DNA from: Rhinopithecus roxellana
Taxonomy: Eukaryota > Chordata > Mammalia > Primates > Cercopithecidae
Direction of reading: 5' to 3'
Assembly: GCF_007565055.1 (NCBI RefSeq)
Contig: NC_044551.1
Location: forward strand, 91,232,089 to 91,296,088
DNA length: 64,000 nt
Shown here: piece by piece, positions 23,935-36,289 of the stretch
Numbering within the stretch: position 1 is the first letter of the stretch
Layout: every line of letters starts with the position of its first letter
Position numbers and translations under genes: made by a program
Notes under the pieces: model-generated
What the model was told of the DNA's origin: nothing
Database searches by the model: none
What the model saw: only the letters and a program-made list of their open reading frames with translations

Positions 23935-24121
23935 ACTTCAGTGGGTTCCCATTCAATTGAGGGTGAGATGCAGTCTCCGTGCCTTCCCCTCCAACTTCCT
24001 CTCTGCTCTGCCCCACACATTGCAGGGTTGCTGGGCTTTGTTTATTCCTAGAATGCTGCAAGTTCTTTTATTGATGGGATGGGGAGTGAGGATACTGTTT
24101 TCCTACTCTCTCTGCCTGAAG
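23935..24121 (-). repeat. Inverted duplication, arm 2
   Basis: Reverse-complement copy of 21942-22127. Sequence on either side does not continue the old repeat, so this arm is probably the derived copy. Together with arm 1 it could form a 186-bp stem with a 1.8-kb loop. Confidence 0.93.
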
Positions 24122-26875
24122 AGATGGTATTTGGTTGAGATGTTTTTTTGTCCCATTGGCTGTGCTGAAATAGTTGTGGACTATTATAGAAAGGTAACGA
24201 TGTATTTTCTATCTCACATATTTAGTAATTAGAACCAGATAAGTTATCTGCCTAATGCCAGTCATTTAGTGAGGTAACTAGGGCCCATACCTGTGACTTC
24301 TATATTAGAGCTTTGAGTATTCCATTTACTAGATCATACAGTTTTCTCAAATACATCTGTGGAAGATTTATTTAGAAAAAATAAAATACAAATTTCTTTT
24401 CTGGAGTCTTTCCCTATACATTTAGTTATTCATTTTCCATCACTTAGTTACTCTGACAGTTCAGATTTTATTGTGCTATAGAAGAGTTCTCAAAGCATAA
24501 GGTTACCATATGGGCATCAGAAGTTTTATTCATTCCAAACCAAACAGAATGTCTTTGGCATTGACTAGCTATGCTTTGTTCAAAAGATGCATGGCCCAAT
24601 ATATTTTAATATGCATTTGCATATATATGGCTGCAACCATTGGATTGACAACATGGAAGATGATAATGTGTGCTCTTAAAACAAGCAGTGCCATTTCTGC
24701 CCTGGTCCAAACTCAAATGGTTCTCTTTTGTCCTAGGAGTCAAATTTACTTTTCCTGACCTTCAAAGATACAATACTTGCTTACAAATTACGTCGCAATG
24801 ATAGAACTGGCTATCCCAGATTTTCACATATAGAAGCTGCCCTGGGTCTTGCGGCTGCCTCTTCCCTTCAAAGCAGCCATCTCCAGATACAGGTCTGTCA
24901 ACTTCCAGAAGACCAAAAATTGTTGTGTCTTGCTTTGTTTTTCCAGAATCTGGGACCCGGCTTTGTGGTTACTTAGTTCATGTAGTTTGGGGAGACTGAA
25001 GCTATCTCTTGTACCCTGGAATAGACACAAATGTCTGGGTAAAAATAGGGATGCTCTAGAAACAGCTGCTGAACTACCAATGAAAACAAATGAATACAAT
25101 TTCTCATCTTTAGGAAGTCATTGCTAGCCAAACTATCACTATGCAAACTATGTAATGTTTGTCATAGCACATAAAATATTATTCCATCTACCCGTATTTG
25201 TGGACATTTGTAGCAAATAAGTGGGGTGAAGGATAGGGATTGTGACCAAGATATGGCATGAATCTCACTGACTCAGAGGAAATGAAAAACCATGAACTTG
25301 GCTTTTTAAACTCAATACAGCAAACTTAATACAGAACCACATCAAGTCAGATCTGTAAAGGATATTAATGATTATTTGTGTCAACTCCTTACCATATGTA
25401 AAAAGAGAAAATAGAATTCCAACAAAGATGCATAAGACCCTGTACCTTGACCCAAGGACTATTCAGATGTCTTTTATTCTAGAAAAAGGAATATTGTGGA
25501 TTTATTTGCTTTAGTTTTAACCAGTACAGCCTCCACAGAAGCATAGTGCAACACAGTGGGTGGATGGGACAGTGGCAGCTGTTATCACCCCAAAGCAAGG
25601 CTAGTGACCGTGCTTTTGAGGAGAGCTGTGCCAACCTCGCATACACACATCTGAATCTCACCACAGTCGACTGAAAAACCTAGATATAGGAGTTTGCAAC
25701 TCTTCCTTAAAAAGTGAGAAAAGTAAAAAACATTTAGCAATGATACTCAAGGTCCTCCAGCCATTTGAATAGAGTAAAATTGGTCCAATATATTTTAAAC
25801 TGCAATAGCAATATATTAGAAAGGGAAATACAAGGGAAACTTTTAGTTATAATTTTCCGTAGACATTAATATTTATTCTTGTGTGCATCAGACTTTCTAC
25901 AGATAGATGCCATAATATAGAAGATTCATTTTATAAAATATTCTTTCTCAATTATTCACAAATCTGAATGCTGTCTTGTTATAGTTAAGTACATAATATG
26001 AATTTATTACCTATTCTCCCTGCCTGGCATGAAACATAATTTAGATAATCATAGATTCTACTGAGGAGAAGGAAATTTGAATAATGCTAACAAGCAATTC
26101 ATAGTGGGGGCTTTTGCTAGGTTTAGTCAACTTTATTTTTCCAGTTTGACTTAACATAGTGACTCACAAAGTTTACTTCCTCCTAAGAATTCACATAGCC
26201 ATGAAAAAAGTACTTTTGGCCATAAAACAGGATGAGATCAAATGTATCTCAAAAGCAATTATTGTCAGCTATATTCAAAATGCATCATTCTTTGATCTAA
26301 AATGGAGAAAGTAAGTGTGGCCATGGCTACACAGCAGTATGGATAGGGGAGAGGATACTTCAACGTGCAAGAGAAAAATGTTATCTTAATTATAGGGACT
26401 TGTAATTAATGCATTTCAGGCCTTGATATTCAGGTTGCATTTTGGTAACTTTTAAGTAAATAAAAATTCTAAATGAATAAAGCTTTTAAGTAGTTTTTAA
26501 ATAAATAATTTAAAACTACGATAAGAAATCTGTTTTTATGCCTTTTATTTTTCCCAATCAATCAAATCGACAATTTAACAGATCTGCATTGTTCCTGCAT
26601 CATTTCAGGTGGCCTGAAATTTGACAAGAAGAGGACATATGAATGTCTTCCATAAGGTTAGATGAAGATCCCAATGCACTGAGCCAAGGTCTCTGAATTG
26701 TGGGAAATATGAGGTAGTTCCCCCAAGCAGAAGCAGAGGCCACATCCCTCAGCTAGGTGTCCAGTGGCCCCACATTCATTCATGTTGGGAGACAGAAGTA
26801 AGGAATGATACTTTCTTTGCAATACATGGTACCGTCAAAATGAAAAACTCAATAATCCTTTACAAGATCTCCATC

Positions 26876-26877
<2 letters not shown>
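24122..26877. other. Unique sequence, no gene recognised
   Basis: About 2.75 kb, AT-rich, with no repeat I can name. The overlapping opposite frames at 24824-25127 (about 91 codons each) have no domain content and look like chance. Confidence 0.5.

Positions 26878-26910
<33 letters not shown>
26878..26910. repeat. Poly(T) tract, 33 bases, followed by G-rich segment
   Basis: T33 then 'ggcggaggggggcaggggttaggg'-type purine-rich sequence. No L1 or Alu body is recognisable on either side. Confidence 0.95.
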
Positions 26911-26911
<1 letters not shown>

Positions 26912-28829
26912 GCGGAGGGGGGCAGGGGTTAGGGACTTATAGACTCTATACTAACAATCTTTGCCCTTAACTAGAAATATCATGGCTGACTAGTGACCTT
27001 TTGGATACATTTGGACCTCAAGCCAAATATAGCCACAGCAAGGTCACAGGCTCATGAAGAGGAAGAAAACAGGGTCGGTGCTCAGGCATCCTTCCAAAAC
27101 CTCTGTCTCCAATTTTTCCCATCTGGAAAGCCCCTCTTCCTTTTGCTCATTGCAAAGTCTGACTTAACACTCTTTTATCTGGCAGTGCTTAAAGTGAGTT
27201 TGACCTGAGGACCACAATTGCTAGTTGTTGAAAGAGAATTAGAAACACTTGCTTAATTCCGAGGGTCAACATCAAAAACAAAGCTGACCAAAGTAGCAGA
27301 GGAACTATTTTACAACTAACCACCTTAACCTTACTTCATTTATCAAATGTCCTCAGGATTATGACACACCCAGATCTTTGGCAGGCATGTATTTTTTGTC
27401 CACTGAACAAAACTGGGAAGCTACCAAAAGCCATGCATGGAATTCATGGTACCTCTAGCAGTGTGTGAGATTAACAGAATGTTTCTGAAAGCTAATAGAT
27501 GTATTCAAAGAACTGATCACAACTGCTTTTGAAATAAGTTATCTGCCACGATTTCTTTTGGCCATAATGTGGCAAATGTTATATAGACAAGAAAATATTT
27601 AGTAGAAGTTGGAAGTAGTTACAAAATATTTGTGCAGAAGTTTGCTGACTTTAATTGTATGACCTCATTGTAGTTGCTCAGGGAGACTCCAGCTACATCT
27701 TATCTTTTCAAAATACTCCTGAGCAATGGCTTTCCTACAGCCTCTCTGGAATGTAGCATTATCAGCTTCTATTTCCCCAATTTCCTATAATTCAATAAAA
27801 AGTCAGCAATAACACATCCAAGGGCAAGCTCTATCTCAAATATGGATTTTAATGAAACACAAATATGCCCATGCATGTTTCAGCAAATTGTTCTGTCCCA
27901 TGCAAAAATACATTAAAAGTGGAGCCACATTTACATTTGTTTTGCATTTGTTATTTAAGAGCTCAAAATATGCAAAGTGCATCCACTTTTATGGATAGCT
28001 TCAAGGAAAAGAAAGTTTTGTTAAAGTTAGATTCATGACAGATGAGTTGGTCTCTGCCATTTGGGGGAAAAGATTTGGAGAGGCTACATTTTAAAATAAT
28101 AGGTATTTATTACTTCTCCAAAACTGAGAATATTTACCAAATGTGTCTGTCTATTTTAAACCAGGTACACTGGTCTGCAGGTAAACTTCCAATTAAAAAG
28201 AAAACTTAATTATAAGCAGTTTACAGCACAAAAGGAGATTGTTATATAGTCTGGAATTGACCCTGGAAATTTTAATATAAAAAATGAAATTAGTAATAGA
28301 AGAATAAAAGACATTTAGTGATTTCCAAAAAAACTTTGAGACAATTCTTGCTCAAGATTTACAAATAAAGAATACAATAGAAAAATTTGTATTCTAAGAT
28401 GATAGAAAACAATATAGTCTAACATTGCTTAAGAGATATAATCTTACATACTTGCTGGATTTGTTTGTGGTTGCCTTTGCCAAAGGAAACTTTTTTCAAA
28501 ATTAAAGAAGTTTTTAATTTTTTCTAAACCAGCCTCTGCATTTGCCCCTGAATGCTGGAAAAAAGAAAGGGGGCTGTGCAGGAGGGGTGGGCAAAATAAA
28601 AATTGTGTGTGTGTGGTACATTTTCTATACACTCTTGCCTATGTAGGATGGACAGACCCATTTCTGAAGTGTTACCTGGATTCTCTATGTAGCTACAGAT
28701 CTATTACATTGGGGATTACACAACTCTATGCCTCTAATATTATGTCAGGCTTTGTTGGACACAGCACACCAAGGCCAGGGTGGAACTTGTGATGTGCACA
28801 TATGCCGTCTGTGAAGCCTGAAGTCTAAC
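26911..28829. other. Unique sequence, no gene recognised
   Basis: About 1.9 kb of AT-rich sequence with a short (TG)n at about 28604-28615. Nothing else supported. Confidence 0.5.
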
Positions 28830-29150
28830 ATGCTTAGGACGTTCCTTCTTCCAGAGTCACATGGATTCATGACCTCTCCTAACTCATCTCTATTCAAGTG
28901 CCACTTCATCAAAAAAGACTTGGTCCGATTATTACACCCCATGTCACCAGCACTCTCCTCATCCCTTTCCCCTGCTTTGTTCTCCTTATTTGGTTAGTAC
29001 TTACTACTATCCAATATATTTTCTGTCCCTCTTCCTAGAATATAAAGTTCCATTAGAACACAAACTATTTTTGTTTGCTGCTATATACCCAGTAACTAGA
29101 TAGTGGTTGGCACATGGTGGGTGCTCACAAATTGTTGTGGAATGAATGTA
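28830..29150 (+). mobile_element. L2 LINE 3' end, sense
   Basis: Contains the conserved L2 3' order: 'tcaagtgccacttcatcaaa', 'cttggtccgattattacacc', 'ttctccttatttgg', 'ctagaatataaagttccatt', 'gctgctatatacccagtaac', ending in 'gtgggtgctcacaaattgtt' and 'gaatgaatg'. Confidence 0.8.
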
Positions 29151-29817
29151 CAATAAAATGTTTAAAATAAAAATACATCTGCTGATCAATGACATTGCAG
29201 AAAGGTCCACTAGAGAATGCAGCCTGAAGATTTGCTGGGAAATAATTAATGTAATGGCTGTTGTTTTGAACACTTAGAAAGTATCAAGATTACTTCTACC
29301 TGCTTCTGACAGACTCAGAGTATAAAAAGTATCAAAAGACTTTGCTGTGGTGTGGAGAAATTCCAAATGGAAAAATTGAACATATTCTCTCTTCAGCTCC
29401 TTTCAGACAGATGCTCTCAAGGTGATCAATTTGGCGGCCCTGGGGAGGGACCGTTTCACATACACATCACTGGATTAATCCTCATTGTGTTATTAAATCT
29501 AATTAACATAAATCTGTGCAGTGACTTATGTTTTAAATGATGGGGTAATTATTTAAATACTTTCTACTGTGAAGGGAGTTAGGGGCTTGGGTTGCAGAGA
29601 CATAGCCAAACCAGAAATAGGCAACGAAAGACTTTGCAGAAGAAAAATGTGACATAGTCCAATACTATGAGTGTTACTTAAGAACACCCAATATGCTAAA
29701 TACTGATCTGACAAAGAAGACAAATTGGCAAATGATGATTCACATTCCTGAAGATTTTTTTCATGTTAATATAAGCATATGTAATGGAGAAATCTGTAAC
29801 AGATTTTAAAGATTTCA
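29151..29817. other. Unique sequence, no gene recognised
   Basis: Nothing supported. Confidence 0.5.
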
Positions 29818-29901
29818 TTTTCTAAAAGATTACAACTCACATTTTTATAAACATATGTATGATATCAATAGAGGTAAATCCATCTCATTTGAGTGAGTGC
29901 A
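29818..29901 (+). repeat. Direct repeat copy 1
   Basis: 84 bases from 'ttttctaaaagattacaact' to 'gagtgagtgca', repeated in the same orientation at 30951-31038 with about 90% identity by eye. Family not recognised. Confidence 0.9.
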
Positions 29902-30430
29902 GCTCCAGCTTTGTGTAGATCTTGAGCATCCTTGGTGAGGGCTTGAGAATGAAGAACATTCCAGAAACCAGAAGCAACTTACGACTCACCAAAGCTCTGA
30001 CTGCCACTCAGTAGCCTTCTAAGCCCTCCATTCATTCCCATTCCACTTGAGTGCCAAGCTTCTGAGATGGGAAAGTCGCCTACAGCCCATCAACGAGCCC
30101 TGAGTGGCTGGGCGTCCACCTCCTCATCTGTACCAGCGGCGCACATCACTGTTCCATTCATCCCATCTATGAACTTGATCTGGTTTTTGTCATGACTGTC
30201 ACTATAAAAGTCACTCTGCATGAATGTCAGAAAGAAACTTAGGGGTCTGTTGCTGAGGTAATATATTTTCAGATCAAAATGTGGGTGAATTGAAATAATT
30301 ATATGTATATTCACATGACTACATATTATCATGTTAGGAGATGGAACTGATCATGGAGACGTAGTATCTCTCTGTATCCCATGAGAAATATCTTTCTTAC
30401 ACAGTTCCCACTGCTAGGAAGATCGCTGAA
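29902..30430. other. Unique sequence, no gene recognised
   Basis: Lies between the two direct-repeat copies. Short frames only. Confidence 0.5.
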
Positions 30431-30775
30431 CTTTCCAGAAAGATGTTCACCAAATACACTCTTCTAGTGGGACCCAACTGCATAATGTCTGTGACAGAGA
30501 CCTACAGTTCTCATGACTATCTGAGCATCTTCTTCGTGGACTCACAGCAGAACATTTCCCAGGATCCCTTGGATTATGTGTGTCTCTGTGACAAAGTCCA
30601 GCCAATGGAACATGCCTAGAATCAATGTGGGCCACTCTGGGGCTGGGCCCGTAAACACTACCCAGTTACTATCCTCACCCTCTTCCTCTTCACTGGTTGA
30701 GTAGAGAGGATTCCTAGGAGCTATAGGGAGGTGGAACCACAAGATGGAAGGATGTGGCTTCCTGAATAATGGGAT
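30431..30775. mobile_element. Possible old MaLR-type LTR relic
   Basis: 'gtgacaaagtccagccaatg' followed by 'gtgggccactctggggctgg' and 'gcccgtaaacactaccc' resembles the middle of ancient MLT1-type LTRs. Too diverged to fix boundaries or family; could be another old repeat. Confidence 0.35.
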
Positions 30776-30950
30776 GGAGATTTACCATGCCTGCCTGTCC
30801 CCACCAAACACACAACGGACAGAAATAAGAGAGAAAAGTAAGGTTTTATTGTATTAATCCATCCAAATTCAGGGCTTGTTTGTTTTACGATTAACGTACC
30901 CTAACAAATAAAATGAAGTTGAATGGTTTTTCAGAATCTGTTGCATTTTG

Positions 30951-31038
30951 TTTTCTAAAAGATTACAACTCAAATTTTTATAAACATATGTATGGGGTAT
31001 CAACAGAGGTAAATCCATATCTCATTGGAGTGAGTGCA
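30951..31038 (+). repeat. Direct repeat copy 2
   Basis: Second copy of the 29818-29901 sequence, offset about 1.13 kb. A shorter echo of its left flank ('tctgttgcattt..ttttctaaaa') recurs at 31059-31081, just before the antisense L1M. Confidence 0.9.
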
Positions 31039-31081
31039 AATGAGATATACATTTTTCTTCTGTTGCATTTACTTTTCTAAA

Positions 31082-31830
31082 AAATATTATTTTAATTGTG
31101 GTAAAATACACATAGCATGAAAATTGCCATTTTAATCACATTAAGTGAACAATTCAGTGGCATTAAGTACATTCACATTTTAGTGTGCATTACCATCAGC
31201 CATCTCCAGAATTTTTTCACTTTGCAAACTGAAGCTCTATACCCATCAAACAATAACTCACCATTTCCCACTCCCCACTCCAACTGCTAGCATCCACCTT
31301 TCTGCTTCCTGTCTCTATGATTTTGACTACTCTAGATACCTTTTCCGAATGGAATTATATAGTATTTTGCCTTCTGCGACTAGCTTATTTCACTTGGCAT
31401 GGTGTCCTTCAGAATCATCCATGTTGTAACATACGTCAGAATTTCCTGCCTTTTTATCACCCTTGTTGTAGCGTATGTCAGAATTTCCTTCCTTTTTATC
31501 ACTCACATTGTAGCATACATCATAATTTCCTTCCTTTTTAAGGCTCAGTAATATTCCATTTTATGTATAGACCACATTTTGCTTATCCATTCATTTGTTG
31601 ATGGATGCTTGGTTTACTTCCACCTTTTGGTTGTTGTGAATAAAGCTGCTATAAACATGGGTGTACAAATATCTGTTCGTGACCCTATTGTCAAGCTTTT
31701 TGAGTGCAAAGCCAGAAGTCAAGTTGCTGGATTATGTTGCAATTCCATTTTTAATCTTTTGAGGACTCATCACTATACTGTTTTTCACAGCAGCAACACC
31801 ATTTTACATTCCCATCCATAGTGCACAGCC
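31082..31830 (-). mobile_element. L1M-type LINE-1 3' end, antisense
   Basis: Reverse-complement L1 3' region: 'tttaattgtggtaaaatac', 'aacaattcagtggcattaag', 'caataactcaccatttccca', 'cacttggcatggtgtcc', 'gtgaataaagctgctataaac', ending near 'cattttacattcccat'. It holds a 42-bp tandem triplication at 31416-31541. Confidence 0.9.
31416..31541. repeat. Three tandem 42-bp units inside L1M
   Basis: Units 31416-31457, 31458-31499 and 31500-31541 each contain 'ttgta..atac/atg', then 'tcagaatttcc' and 'cctttttat'. L1 elements normally have one copy here, so this is a local duplication after insertion. Confidence 0.9.
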
Positions 31831-32579
31831 ATTCCAATGTCTCCATATACTCGCTCACTCTTATTTCCTGTTTGGATTTCCTAGGATCTTAACCTCCAGA
31901 AAACATAAACAAAAGAAGTGCATGATATTGTATCACTTACTGTCTTAGATTTTAATGAATATATCTGAAAATTTGCTTCAAACTAAGAACTATTCCCAAA
32001 TATTCAACATCTACTGTTCTTTCCTTGATAGGAGCCACAACCACTCTCTCCTAAGACCAAGCTTTTTGGTTACAAGTGATTTCTATGTCTGCAGGTAAGG
32101 TTACAGCTGGCTTTGTGGTTAGTAAATAATCTCTTGGTAACAGACTTGCTTCATCTGTAGGTGACTTTGTGAAGTCAGGCCAAGGGCTGAGTCAGACAGC
32201 TCAGCTGAGCTGCTCTGGTGGCATGCCTTGAGAGTGTCATAGCCATATCTGGAGCAGATTAACAAGAAATGTAAATTCCTTTCCAAAAATAGATTCCAAG
32301 AAGCAGAGAATTTTTAAAATTACTTTCTATAGAAATGTCCATGATGCCTGAAGCTCTAATTAAAAAGACTTCCGAACTCCAGCTAGGTATAGAATTTTTG
32401 AAAAACTCTTCCTGTATTCGCTATGTAAGAATAATACCTAGTGCTTTTTTAAAATAATAATAATAATATTTTGTGCTATTATTTTCTTGGGCAAAAATTT
32501 TTAGAAGGCTGAAACAATCCTGTAATTTTATTCTCTATCCTTCCATCATTCCTTTACTTATAAAAAATAGCATTTTTAT
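31831..32579. other. Unique sequence, no gene recognised
   Basis: Includes a short (AAT)n at about 32452-32468. Nothing else supported. Confidence 0.5.
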
Positions 32580-33475
32580 TAAAATAATCCTGAATTCCAT
32601 ACAAGATTAAACACATGAGAATAGTCAGCAATCTTTTGGAACAAAAAAAAGAATGAAGAGTGACTTTCACTATCGATACCTAACTGTATTATGAAGCAAC
32701 AATGACGAAAACTGAGTGATAAGGAGCCCATGGGAATAAGTGCATAGTCCAGAAAGAAAAAAAAGTCTATAAAATCATTTTGGTATTTAAAGCAATGGAA
32801 CAATTATGAACTATTTGATGAAGACAGTATTATAGGAACAAGTGGCTAAGCCACTAGAGAAAGATAAAGTTAGGTTCCCATTGTCTCAGAATTTACAGAG
32901 AAATTAATTAAAGTATGAAACAAGTCTTAGTAAAGACACAGAACAATAAAAACTTCCATTCCTTACTGGTGAGACTGAAAATAATACAGCTATTCCAGAA
33001 AACAGCATGCCAACTTATTATGAAGTTAAACATACATCGTGTCTGTGATCCAGCAATTCTATTCCTGTTATTTGTCCAAGAAATATGAAAACATGTTCCC
33101 ACAAAAAGACTGGTATGAAAATGCTCACGGTAGGTTTATTTATAATAGCCCAAAATATGTAACAACATGGGTGAAACAAAAAACACTGCATTGGGACGAA
33201 GGTCAGACACAACAAAGAATTCACTGTATGACTACATTCACAGGAAGTTTTAGAATAGGCAAAGTTAATCTATGAAGTCAGAAGAAGGAATGGCCTGAGG
33301 CCTGCAGGGTTTATGGGAAGAATGAACTAGAACAGAGCATGAGGGCCCTTTCTCAGGGAAGAGAAATGTTCTACATGTTGACTGTAGTCATGGTTACATG
33401 AGGCATGTATTTCCCAAAATTTGTCAGTACAAACCTTATCATAAGTCTCATATGTATCTCAATAAAAATTAATTG
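32580..33475 (+). mobile_element. L1M-type LINE-1 fragment, sense, ORF2 end and 3' UTR
   Basis: Diverged L1 ORF2 sequence ('cagcaatcttttggaacaaa', 'gtgcatagtccagaaag', 'ccagcaattctattcctg', 'ccaagaaatatgaaaacatg', 'ttataatagcccaaaatatg') passing into a 3' UTR with 'gacaaagaattcactgtatg' type sequence and a terminal 'tctcaataaaaatta'. A block is missing in the middle compared with intact L1. Confidence 0.8.
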
Positions 33476-33489
33476 GGAAGGGTTTAATA

Positions 33490-33995
33490 TTTAAAGGAAA
33501 AGACTGACAAATATAACTACGTCAAAATGTAAATTTCTGTAGGCTCAAAAAGACTATAAATAAAAGATGAGTAATAATGAGAAAAAAATCATTGACTATG
33601 AGACTGAGTTTAGTTTAATTAAATTTAATTCAAATTAAACTAAACTAAATGCAAATCTCAAAACTGAAAAAACACGAAAAACTGCTGAACATCTCAAAGG
33701 AAAAATGAACAAAGGTTACAAATAGGCAATTTGTGAAAGAAATATATAAGCCTCAAACAAAATGTAAACAAAATTTTAAATGTATGATGGGCTAATATAT
33801 CTCTAATGTAAAACTGTTTATAGAAATAGGTAGAAAATACTGTATATTTGGATTTTTAAAAAGCAAGCAAAATATAGGAATAAACAATTCACAAGAAAAA
33901 ACACACGCTCAATAAGTGTCTTAAAGTGTCTACCCTCTCTAGAAATCAAGGAAATACAAATTAAAACAACTATATACCATGTCTGACCTTGCTTC
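33490..33995 (+). mobile_element. L1M-type LINE-1 ORF2 fragment, sense
   Basis: 'ggaaaagactgacaaatata', 'ctacgtcaaaatgtaaattt', 'acaaataggcaatttgtga' and 'gaaatcaaggaaatacaaat' follow old L1 ORF2 order. Because the preceding fragment already ends in a 3' UTR, this is a separate copy or a rearranged piece. Confidence 0.65.
33607..33646. repeat. AT-rich hairpin, 14-bp perfect arms
   Basis: Arms 33607-33620 and 33633-33646 are exact reverse complements around a 12-base spacer. Its composition is simple (A/T with two G/C pairs per arm). Confidence 0.9.
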
Positions 33996-34194
33996 TGCTT
34001 TTTCCTGCCTCTGTGGTTTTCCTTTTTATTATTATTATTACTATTTGTTTGTTTTTTCTTTTCAGAACCACTGATTCTCAACTCAATGCCTGGGAAACTT
34101 TTATTAATGTTCAAGTTATCAACTTGGATGCCACTTCTCTGGTAGCTTCCCCTGACTGTCAATGCTAATAGGAGCCCTGCTTTGCAATGCTATA

Positions 34195-34370
34195 CCACTG
34201 AGTATGTCCCCTAGCAGGGCACTCATCACACTGCACTTACTATCCAGTTTTCCTACAATCCCCACAAAATCAGTTCTGTAAGGGCAATGCTACAGTCCAA
34301 GTGCCTACCAAGCACAGTACCTGGCATATATAGGTGCTTAATAAATATTCCTTGAATGTTTTATTGAGTG
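34195..34370 (+). mobile_element. L2 LINE 3' end, sense
   Basis: 'gcactcatcacactgcactt', 'gttctgtaagggcaatg' and the terminal 'cctggcatatataggtgctt' plus 'aataaatattccttgaatg' are the standard L2 3' end. Confidence 0.75.
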
Positions 34371-34498
34371 ATGTAGCGTTTTCAAATTGGGAAAAGCTCA
34401 AGAAAATTATCCAATATTAGCAAGATTTAAGTTGCGGCACTTTTACTCACTACTGCTAGAAGCATAAACAGAATGTTTTCTGAAGATGTAGTAGATGG

Positions 34499-34910
34499 AG
34501 TTCTCCAGAGAAACTGAACCAATCGCATATACAGAGAGAAATAATTTACCATAAAGAATTGACATACATGATTATATCCAAGACCTGCTGCTGCCCAGGG
34601 CAGCCAACAGGATAAGTCCTACTCTGAGTCTGAGTCTAATTCTGAAAGCAGGAGAAGATCAATGTCCTTCCTCAAAGACAGGCAGGGAAAAAGAATTCTT
34701 TCTTGCTCAGCCTTTGATACTATTAAGGGCTTCAGCAAATTACATGGGGCCCAACCACGTTGGAGAGGGCAAATGGATTGACTCAAACCTGTGATTCTGA
34801 TGTTAATCTCATCCAGAAACTCCCTCTCAGACACATCCATGAATAATGTTTAACCAAATATCCAGGCACCCTGTGGCCCAGTCAAGTGGACACATAAAAT
34901 CAACCATTGT
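34499..34910 (-). mobile_element. Old LTR-type interspersed repeat, antisense
   Basis: Begins 'ttctccagagaaactgaacc' and ends 'cagtcaagtggacacataaa' and 'atcaaccat', with 'ctgagtctgagtctaattct', 'tcatccagaaactccctc' and 'aataatgtttaaccaaatat' between. This is a very common mammalian repeat that I take to be an ERVL/MaLR-type LTR read backwards; the exact name is not certain. Confidence 0.65.
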
Positions 34911-35679
34911 AGAAGGTAATTTGCCAACATTTAATAGAAGTCATGAAAATGCTTAACTTTTTTCATCTGGCAGTTCAGTCTTGAACAATGTTTTCTAAGA
35001 AAATTATCAGAAAAATGTCTCTGAATACCTGTTAATGGCATCTCTTTGTTCATTGGTTGTAACATAAAAGAACCTAAAGAGTAACTGAATAAATTATAAA
35101 TTACAATAAAGTATAATTCAAAAATTAACGATGATGTGTAATATAGACTTGCAATCATTGATATAAAAACATATTCACAATATGTTAAATTTAAGTCTAT
35201 CAAGAAAGACAATTGTAATATGATCTAATTTTAATTTTAAATATACAATATATACAATACAAAATATACAATAAAACTTCCAGAAACATACATTTAAAAT
35301 TTAGTGTGTCTTCTTTGGGTCTGAAATTATACATGAGTTTTTTTTTCCTTTTCATTTTACTAACCTGATATTTCCTAGTTTTAATTTCGATTTAATTAAT
35401 TCAATTAATTATGTAATTTTAAACAACCAAAAAACTAACCATATGCTTTGAAAGTTTGACTTAGATCGGCTACATCTCAAAAGTCTGTTCCACTTGGGAT
35501 TAAAATTAAAGCAATTAGCTTAGATCCTTTTCCCTTAAGCGTTTCATTTGGGGTCTACTAAAAATACCCAGCTCTGATTGCTTTGGTCATCAGCCTAAAC
35601 TATTCCTCCTGATAGAGCCTTAGCAGGACAAGAGACAAGATGTGTTTAGGTAGAGGATTGAAAGTGATCTGAAAAACTG
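34911..35679. other. Unique AT-rich sequence, no gene recognised
   Basis: Nothing supported beyond base composition. Confidence 0.5.
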
Positions 35680-36072
35680 ACAGGTGTGGTGTGGTACGTC
35701 CATGCAATGAAATATTCAGCCTCCAAAAGGAGAAAACTGCTGACCCACTCTACAACATGGAGGACATTAAGTGGAGTGAAATAACTCAGACTCATGAAGA
35801 CAGACGCTGTATGATTTCAGGAACATGGAGTTCCTAGAGTAGTTAAATTCTTAGAGACAGAAAGTAGAATGGTGCTCAGCAGGGGCTGGCGCGGAGTGGG
35901 GAATGGGGAGTTACTTAATGAGTGCAGGGTTTCAGTTTTGCAAAATAAAAGAGTTCTGGAGATCTGTCGCACAACAATGTGAATGCACTTAGTGTTACTG
36001 AACCGTACACTGGAAAAAGATTAAAATGGTAAATTTTATGTTATGTATATTTTACTGTAACTTAAAAAACAA
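35680..36072 (+). mobile_element. L1M-type LINE-1 3' end, sense
   Basis: 'tacgtccatgcaatgaaata', 'ttcagcctccaaaaggag', 'gacgctgtatgatttcag', 'gagacagaaagtagaatggt' and a terminal 'ggtaaattttatgttatgta' followed by 'ttttactgtaactta' are the L1M 3' UTR order. Confidence 0.85.
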
Positions 36073-36289
36073 AGCTGACATATCTGACTGGGGGAAAAAA
36101 AATAGAGTCACATAGACTTGACTGGTTGAAGGATTTACAACTGATGAGGGCTGTCACAGTGGTTCAGTCTTCCTGCCAACTCCAGGGCTCCTCCCCTTCA
36201 TCCCACCACCTTTCCGATGCTGAGCTCTAGGCACATCAGAGCAATTAAGACAGATACTTCTATATTCTCAATCGATCACCCCTGGAATG

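Noticed and set aside
26878..26910. Poly(T) as the tail of a processed pseudogene on the minus strand
   Set aside because: No coding-like or mRNA-like sequence follows and no target-site duplication is visible.
31416..31541. Evenly spaced repeats as a CRISPR-like array
   Set aside because: Units are head to tail without spacers and derive from L1 sequence; the genome is a primate's.
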